A stretch of DNA of 64,000 nt. Origin: Pectobacterium carotovorum (GTDB lineage: Bacteria > Pseudomonadota > Gammaproteobacteria > Enterobacterales > Enterobacteriaceae). The DNA is taken from NCBI RefSeq assembly GCF_033898505.1, contig NZ_JAXAFK010000001.1:558001-622000 (forward strand), read 5' to 3'. The stretch's first letter is position 1. Each line of letters begins with the position of its first letter. Made by a program: the position numbers and the translations under genes. This document shows, one piece after another, positions 59,524 through 64,000 of this stretch. The notes below the pieces were generated by a model, which made no database searches, was not told the origin of the DNA, and saw only the letters and a list, made by a program, of their open reading frames with translations.

Positions 59524-60779
59524 CGCGTAGGGCTTCCCTGTGGCGTCAGATAGCGGATAGCGGCCCAATATTGGGCCATCTCCCGTGCGGTATCCTGAAC
59601 GGCGATCCGGCTTTCGAGCAGTGCCCGGCGGGCATCCAGCACGGCAGAGAGATTACTGCTGCCGGATTGATACTGAGCCTGAATCAGTTTGATACGCTGC
59701 TGTTGCAACGGAAGAATCTCGCCGTTCTGACGCTGCCAGCGTGACTGTGCGGCGTGATATTGAGCTATTAGCGTATCGAGTTGCGCCTGATGTTCTCGTT
59801 CGGTGAGCAAGACTTTGTCGCGCGCTTCCATGCTGCGTGAGACGTCTGCGGCGTAGTCCTTATCCTGACGTTTGGATTTGAACAGCGGTAGATCGACCGT
59901 CACCATCATGCCCGCCATGTCGTCGTAATCGTCTCCGCGTTTCGCGTAATAGACTTCAACATCGACATTGGGGATGGCTGCGACGGCTGACTGCGCAGAG
60001 CGAGCCTGAGCCAGTTCGGCTTCACGCTGTGCCTGCTGCATTTCCGGGTGCTGGTGAATGGCACTGCTGAGTACAGCTGGTGGAGCTGGCAGACGTTCAA
60101 AGCGGGGCAGTTCGCCGTGGACATTGATATCTGTCATGCCGGTCAACTGCACTAGTCGAGCGTGTGCGATACGCGTATCCCGCTCGGCGTCGGCCAGTCT
60201 ATCCTGCATGGCCGCCAGCGTCAGACGGGCATCCAGTACGCTACTGGTTTCACTGCCCGCCGCTACGCTCGCTTTTTGTGAGGCAATCTGCCGCTGGCTT
60301 TCATCGACCAGCGCGGCGACTTCGGCCAACGCTCTCTGTGAGAGCGCCAGATCCAGCCATGCCTGTGCCGTTTCCCGTTGCAGGCGAGCACGGATACTTT
60401 CGCTGTTACTTTGTAGTGCTTCGGCTTCGACCCGAATAGCCTGCGCCTTACTATCGCGCTTACGGCTGCTGACGTAGGTTTGCATGACGCCGATGCGCTG
60501 CATCGTCATACCTTCACGCGTGAGCCGGCTACCGTTGTTACCACCTAATGGCAAATTCTCGACGCCAAATTTCAACTTTGGATCGGGGAGTTGTGTGGCG
60601 GAGTCGGCCATGTTCTGTAGTGCGTTAATCTGGTGTTGATTGGCAGACAGATCGGCGGAGTAACGTTCCGCCGCCTGTAAGGCCTGTTCAAGACTCAGAT
60701 CTGCCGCAAATGCGGCGGCAGGCAGCCACAGCAACATCGCCAGACACGCGCGCGCGGCGTCGTGTTTGGATAAATTCAT
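59520..60779 (-). CDS. cusC: CusC-type outer-membrane efflux protein
   Basis: A 419-residue TolC-family protein with signal peptide (cleaved near AAFAAD), and two long helical repeats that form the periplasmic tunnel (for example QLPDPKLKFGVENLPL and LDTLIAQYHAAQSRW). Unlike E. coli CusC it shows no lipobox Cys, so it is closer to CzcC-like members. It provides the outer-membrane exit for CusBA. cusF lies 12 bases upstream and cusB overlaps its end. Confidence 0.87.
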   Translation of the reverse strand: MNLSKHDAARACLAMLLWLPAAAFAADLSLEQALQAAERYSADLSANQHQINALQNMADSATQLPDPKLKFGVENLPLGGNNGSRLTREGMTMQRIGVMQTYVSSRKRDSKAQAIRVEAEALQSNSESIRARLQRETAQAWLDLALSQRALAEVAALVDESQRQIASQKASVAAGSETSSVLDARLTLAAMQDRLADAERDTRIAHARLVQLTGMTDINVHGELPRFERLPAPPAVLSSAIHQHPEMQQAQREAELAQARSAQSAVAAIPNVDVEVYYAKRGDDYDDMAGMMVTVDLPLFKSKRQDKDYAADVSRSMEARDKVLLTEREHQAQLDTLIAQYHAAQSRWQRQNGEILPLQQQRIKLIQAQYQSGSSNLSAVLDARRALLESRIAVQDTAREMAQYWAAIRYLTPQGSPTR

Positions 60780-60791
60780 GATGTGCTCCGG

Positions 60792-61145
60792 TTAAGGCTG
60801 CTGTGGTGTAATCGCGGTCAGAATGTAGCCGCTGTCGTTCTGGATAAAGCTGAACGAAACGGACGTGTTGATGGGTAACGGCGCTATTTTTCCCTCTGAT
60901 GGCAGCGTGAAGGCCATCGTCATAGCTGGCCATTTTAGGTCGACAATGGGGGCGTGAGAGAGCGTCACACTGTCGGCGTTCCACTGTTTAACGATCCCGG
61001 TGCTCTGATAAATAACGGGAGTGGCCGCAGGAGGTGTGGTATGCATCATCGCATGATGCTGGTGGTCGTTTGCCCACGCGGGAAAAGTAACGGAAGAAAC
61101 AGCAAAAATCAGGCTGCTGAGCAGAGCCATATAGGTGATACGCAT
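60792..61145 (-). CDS. cusF: CusF, periplasmic Cu(I)/Ag(I) chaperone
   Basis: A 117-residue secreted protein with a signal peptide (ending near FPAWAND) and a small OB-fold. The metal ligands are visible in SHAPIVDLKWPAMTMAF: His, Trp and two Met, the set used by E. coli CusF. It is preceded by a His/Met-rich mature N terminus (DHQHHAMMHTT). It probably delivers metal to CusB, which here carries its own CusF domain as well. Confidence 0.9.
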   Translation of the reverse strand: MRITYMALLSSLIFAVSSVTFPAWANDHQHHAMMHTTPPAATPVIYQSTGIVKQWNADSVTLSHAPIVDLKWPAMTMAFTLPSEGKIAPLPINTSVSFSFIQNDSGYILTAITPQQP

Positions 61146-61218
61146 AAAATAATCCCAATAAAATAATTGATAAACAAGGTGTTGCGCCTACTGGCGCAGG
61201 GGTTATCAATCGCTTGGG

Positions 61219-61671
61219 TTATTCTCTGAATCGACAGAAACGGATCTCAGCCGGAGGGCCAACTGCGGGAGGAGAGAGCCAGGCATCGCACGCCTGATTA
61301 AGGGTGACAGGGTTATCTGCTAAAACCAGTTCACCGCTGACTGGCAGTGCTAATAATTCCAGCGAGCCGTTATCCTGCTTAACGCTATCCGGTATGCAGT
61401 GTTTTTCGCACAGCGGCGTTTGCTGGTCGACAGCGTAAGACGCTTTAGCCGTATGCTGAGCGTGAGATGATAGAGACTGAACATCAGCCTGTTGCAGATG
61501 TGCCTGATGCTGGATAGTGGGGGATGTCTGGCTGAGCGTCATATCGCATTGGTGACCTGCGATAGCCAGTTGTGCATTCAGGAAAAGCCAACACAGCGCC
61601 AATAGCCATCCCCATCTGCCTTTATGGCGCAGATGATGAATAAGTAATGGAGACCGTGATGATGCGGACAT
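61219..61671 (-). CDS. Unknown Cys/His-rich exported protein, first gene of the cus operon
   Basis: A 150-residue protein I do not recognise. A basic N terminus and a hydrophobic segment (GWLLALCWLFLNAQLAIAG, about 20-38) form a signal peptide or anchor. The rest is polar with many His and Gln, and five or more Cys, including HQCDM, LCEKHC and RFCRF. The distribution suggests metal binding in the periplasm. A strong ribosome site (AAAGGAGA) precedes the ATG. It is 73 bases upstream of cusF on the same strand, so it is probably co-expressed with the efflux genes. Confidence 0.65.
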   Translation of the reverse strand: MSASSRSPLLIHHLRHKGRWGWLLALCWLFLNAQLAIAGHQCDMTLSQTSPTIQHQAHLQQADVQSLSSHAQHTAKASYAVDQQTPLCEKHCIPDSVKQDNGSLELLALPVSGELVLADNPVTLNQACDAWLSPPAVGPPAEIRFCRFRE

Positions 61672-61697
61672 GGCATCTCCTTTTTGGACGTCTTGGC

Positions 61698-61727
61698 AGT
61701 GTAAGCGTCTGAGCTGGAAGGGGGCAA
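61698..61727 (-). promoter_or_regulatory. Candidate cus operon promoter
   Basis: On the minus strand TTGCCC (61727-61722), an 18-base spacer and TACACT (61703-61698) lie about 30 bases before the first gene. The spacer is slightly long, and it contains CTTCCAG. Neither a clear CusR box nor a clear CueR/MerR dyad could be assigned. Confidence 0.4.
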
Positions 61728-61822
61728 GCGGGGAATGGCATAGTTTTGTAAAGTAGCGCTGTAAATTGGCAGAACCTTATCTGCCAATGTTATCAACAAG
61801 TTAATTATATTTTGCTGTTCGG

Positions 61823-62869
61823 TTACTGTACGAGAAACTGGTACGTGGTATCCGAGCGGTAGACTTTCCCCGGTTTCAGCCAGCAGTCGGGCTGTGGCCA
61901 GTCGGGGTGATTCGGGCTGTCCGGCAGGAATTCGCTTTCCAGTGCGACGCCGGCATAGTTTTCATACTGGCCACCGTCTCGCGAAGGCGTTCCGGCCAGA
62001 AAGTTGCCGCTGTAGAGCTGTAAGGCGGGGGCGCTGGTGAAGACGCTCATCAGCACGCGACCATCTGATGACCACAAATTGGCAGCCGGACTTTCGCTGG
62101 AACCGCAGGTACGATGCAGTAAGTAAGCATGATCGTAACCGCCAACGGCCATTTGATCGCTGTCGCGCAGGAAATCCTCTTCGAGCGTTTTTGGCTGGCG
62201 GAAATCCATTCCGGTCGCGTTTACGGGGGTCAGATCGGCGTTGGGAATCCCCGAACTATTGACCGGTAAATAATAGTCAGCAAACAGCTGCAATTGGTGT
62301 TTACGTACGTCAGTCAGATCGCCGTCAAGGTTGAAATAGGCGTGGTTAGTCAGGCAGACGGGGCAGGCTTTCTCCACGGTCGCCTGATACGAGATTTCCA
62401 GCGAATTATGTTCGGTCAGCGCGTAGGTCACCTGCACGTTGAGGTGCCCTGGATACCCCTGATCGCCATCCGGTGAGTGCAGTTGGTAAGTAACCTGGGT
62501 TGCATCCTGGCTGACGATTCGCCAGCGGCGGGCATGAAAGCCTTCCGGGCCACCGTGCAACTGATGCTCGTTCTGATTCGGAACCAGATGAAAGGTTTCG
62601 GTCTCTCGACTGAATGTTGCTTTGGCTATGCGGTTGGCATAGCGGCCAATCGACGCGCCGAGATAAGCGCTTTGCTGTGGGTACTGCTCGGGTGATGCGC
62701 AGCCCAATAAAACCTCTCGTACTTCCCCCTCTGGCAGTGGGAGTTCACAGGAAAGCCAGGTTGCCCCCCAGTCCATCAGGCACACGCGCATGCCTGCCTG
62801 ATTCTGCAAGGTTGTTAATTGAAACGGCTGGCCATCTGGCGCCAGCGAATTGAGACTTTCATTCAACAT
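61823..62869 (-). CDS. galM: Aldose 1-epimerase (mutarotase)
   Basis: A 348-residue galactose mutarotase converting beta- to alpha-galactose for the Leloir pathway. GASIGRYANRIAKATF (near 72), the catalytic-His segment VCLTNHAYFNLDG (near 176), and ALESEFLPDSPNHPD with the catalytic Glu (near 310) are visible. Length equals E. coli GalM (346). It follows galE on the same strand with a 126-base gap; in E. coli galT and galK lie between the two. Confidence 0.95.
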   Translation of the reverse strand: MLNESLNSLAPDGQPFQLTTLQNQAGMRVCLMDWGATWLSCELPLPEGEVREVLLGCASPEQYPQQSAYLGASIGRYANRIAKATFSRETETFHLVPNQNEHQLHGGPEGFHARRWRIVSQDATQVTYQLHSPDGDQGYPGHLNVQVTYALTEHNSLEISYQATVEKACPVCLTNHAYFNLDGDLTDVRKHQLQLFADYYLPVNSSGIPNADLTPVNATGMDFRQPKTLEEDFLRDSDQMAVGGYDHAYLLHRTCGSSESPAANLWSSDGRVLMSVFTSAPALQLYSGNFLAGTPSRDGGQYENYAGVALESEFLPDSPNHPDWPQPDCWLKPGKVYRSDTTYQFLVQ

Positions 62870-62995
62870 GACTTGCTCCTGTAGAGGCTCGACAAGATAG
62901 AAGGGACTGGCCGATACATGCAGTATAGGGGAAGGCAGCAGAAACCAGCTCTGCTGCGCTCCCTCTACTCTGTCACTCGACGTGAAAAAACGCCG

Positions 62996-64000
62996 TTACG
63001 CTTCTTCGTACCCGTTAGGGTGGTTGGATTGCCAGCGCCAGGTGTCCTGCGCCATTTCTTGCAATGAGCGAGTGACTTTCCAGTTAAGGTCGTTTGCTGC
63101 ACGTTCGGCATCTGCCCAATAAGCAGGCAGATCGCCCTGACGACGCGGGGCAAAATGGTAAGACAGTGGTTTACCGCAAGCCTGACTAAAGGCTTCAACG
63201 ACCTGCAATACACTGTAGCCTACACCTGCTCCCAGATTGTAAATGTGCACGCCAGCACGATTTTGCAGGGTGTTCATGGCGGCGATATGACCGTCAGCCA
63301 AATCGACGACATGGATGTAATCTCGTACGCCAGTGCCGTCAACGGTAGGATAGTCATTACCGAAGATCGCCAGTGAGTCGCGACGCCCGACGGCAACCTG
63401 AGCAATATAAGGCATCAGGTTATTGGGCACACCTTGTGGATCTTCACCCATCTCACCTGATGGATGTGCGCCAACCGGATTAAAATAACGCAACAGCGTA
63501 ATACTCCATTCCGGTTCTGCATGCTGTAGGTCTTGCAGGATTTGCTCGACCATCAGCTTGCTACGGCCATAGGGGCTGGCTGGGTGGCCCGTTGGGAAAC
63601 TTTCCTGATAGGGCGTGCGTGGTTGATCGCCATAGACGGTGGCAGAGGAACTAAAAATCAGGTTTTTCACGCCTGCTTTCTTCATGGCCTCAACCAGCAC
63701 AAGCGTACCGTAGACGTTATTGTCATAGTAACTTAGCGGTTCACGCACCGATTCCCCCACGGCTTTCAAGCCAGCAAAGTGGATGACGGAATCAATTGAA
63801 TGCTTAGCGAAAATGTCGTCCAGCAGCGCGCTGTCGCGGATATCTCCCTGATAAAAAATGGGCGTTTTGTCGGTCAAACGTGTAATGGTTTTAACGACGC
63901 TAGCCTTGCTATTGCACAAGTTATCGAGAATGACGGGAGTGTGCCCGGCAGCCAGCAACTGTACGCATGTATGACTTCCTATGTAACCGCTACCACCCGT
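62996..64000 (-). CDS. galE: UDP-glucose 4-epimerase (5' end outside window)
   Basis: 334 residues are in the window; only the first few codons are missing. The frame runs to the edge, and the residues nearest it read TGGSGYIGSHTCVQ, the NAD-binding start of GalE, so the short start codons inside the window are not real starts. The catalytic Ser/Tyr are in SSSATVYG and SPYGRSKLMVEQ. FNPVGAHPSG, GTGVRDYIHV and YNLGAG are further family blocks. It interconverts UDP-galactose and UDP-glucose for both catabolism and envelope polysaccharides. Confidence 0.95.
   Translation of the reverse strand, partial: TGGSGYIGSHTCVQLLAAGHTPVILDNLCNSKASVVKTITRLTDKTPIFYQGDIRDSALLDDIFAKHSIDSVIHFAGLKAVGESVREPLSYYDNNVYGTLVLVEAMKKAGVKNLIFSSSATVYGDQPRTPYQESFPTGHPASPYGRSKLMVEQILQDLQHAEPEWSITLLRYFNPVGAHPSGEMGEDPQGVPNNLMPYIAQVAVGRRDSLAIFGNDYPTVDGTGVRDYIHVVDLADGHIAAMNTLQNRAGVHIYNLGAGVGYSVLQVVEAFSQACGKPLSYHFAPRRQGDLPAYWADAERAANDLNWKVTRSLQEMAQDTWRWQSNHPNGYEEA

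Noticed and set aside
61698..61740. CueR/MerR-type operator in the cus promoter
   Set aside because: The spacer is 18 rather than 19 bases and no convincing dyad is present; only a generic promoter is reported.

Overview
The window is a chromosomal segment from a gamma-proteobacterium of the Enterobacterales. It most likely comes from the soft-rot group, with Pectobacterium as the best guess. Gene order follows the Escherichia coli 15-17 minute region almost step by step: ybfE-ybfF-seqA-pgm, kdpEDCBAF-ybfA, ybgA-phrB-ybgI-pxpBCA-nei, gltA-sdhCDAB-sucABCD, cydABX-ybgE-ybgC-tolQRAB-pal-cpoB-tRNA-Lys, nadA-pnuC-zitB-aroG-gpmA-gal. The protein sequences resemble, but are clearly not, E. coli proteins. 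The genus assignment is inference from my memory of family sequences, not from a search.

Layout. 1-4.1 kb: C-terminal tail of a chemoreceptor, ybfE and ybfF on the minus strand, then seqA (replication control) and pgm. 4.1-12.7 kb: a half-size EamA transporter and the complete kdpFABCDE potassium-uptake operon on the minus strand, with a KdpE-type operator upstream. 13.1-17.4 kb: ybfA and a three-gene iron/FbpABC-type ABC importer interrupted between genes by an ERIC-like repeat. 17.4-24.7 kb: a YbgA/DUF523 fusion, photolyase, ybgI, the 5-oxoprolinase genes pxpBCA, a pyroglutamyl peptidase and endonuclease VIII. 24.7-36.5 kb: citrate synthase facing away from the sdhCDAB-sucABCD TCA-cycle operon, with strong hairpins between several cistrons. 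36.7-37.9 kb: a secreted YfaP-like/TPR protein that I do not know from this position in E. coli. 38-47.4 kb: cytochrome bd operon and the Tol-Pal envelope system. 47.5-48.1 kb: two tRNA-Lys genes, a 29-bp repeat of the tRNA 3' end, hairpin arrays and a broken tRNA copy. 48.4-54.7 kb: yqgA, a YjaA-like protein, nadA, pnuC, zitB, aroG, gpmA. 54.9-61.7 kb: a copper/silver efflux cluster (cusA, a cusB with a fused CusF domain, cusC, cusF and an unknown Cys/His protein) lying between gpmA and the gal genes. 61.8-64 kb: galM and galE, the latter cut by the window end, with no galT or galK between them.

How the genes work together. Central aerobic and microaerobic energy metabolism dominates: acetyl-CoA entry (gltA), complex II and the 2-oxoglutarate dehydrogenase E1/E2 plus succinyl-CoA synthetase, then the high-affinity bd oxidase. 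The pxp genes plus pcp form a route from pyroglutamyl peptides through 5-oxoproline to glutamate. Kdp, the FbpABC-like importer, ZitB and Cus handle K+, probably Fe, Zn and Cu/Ag.

Most of the window is conserved core genome. The least explained parts are the hairpin arrays joined to tRNA-Lys fragments, the YfaP/TPR secreted protein, the cus cluster with its fused chaperone and unknown first gene, and the structured leaders and intercistronic hairpins. I did not find a clearly new multi-gene system; the tRNA-linked hairpin arrays are the strongest candidate for something poorly described.
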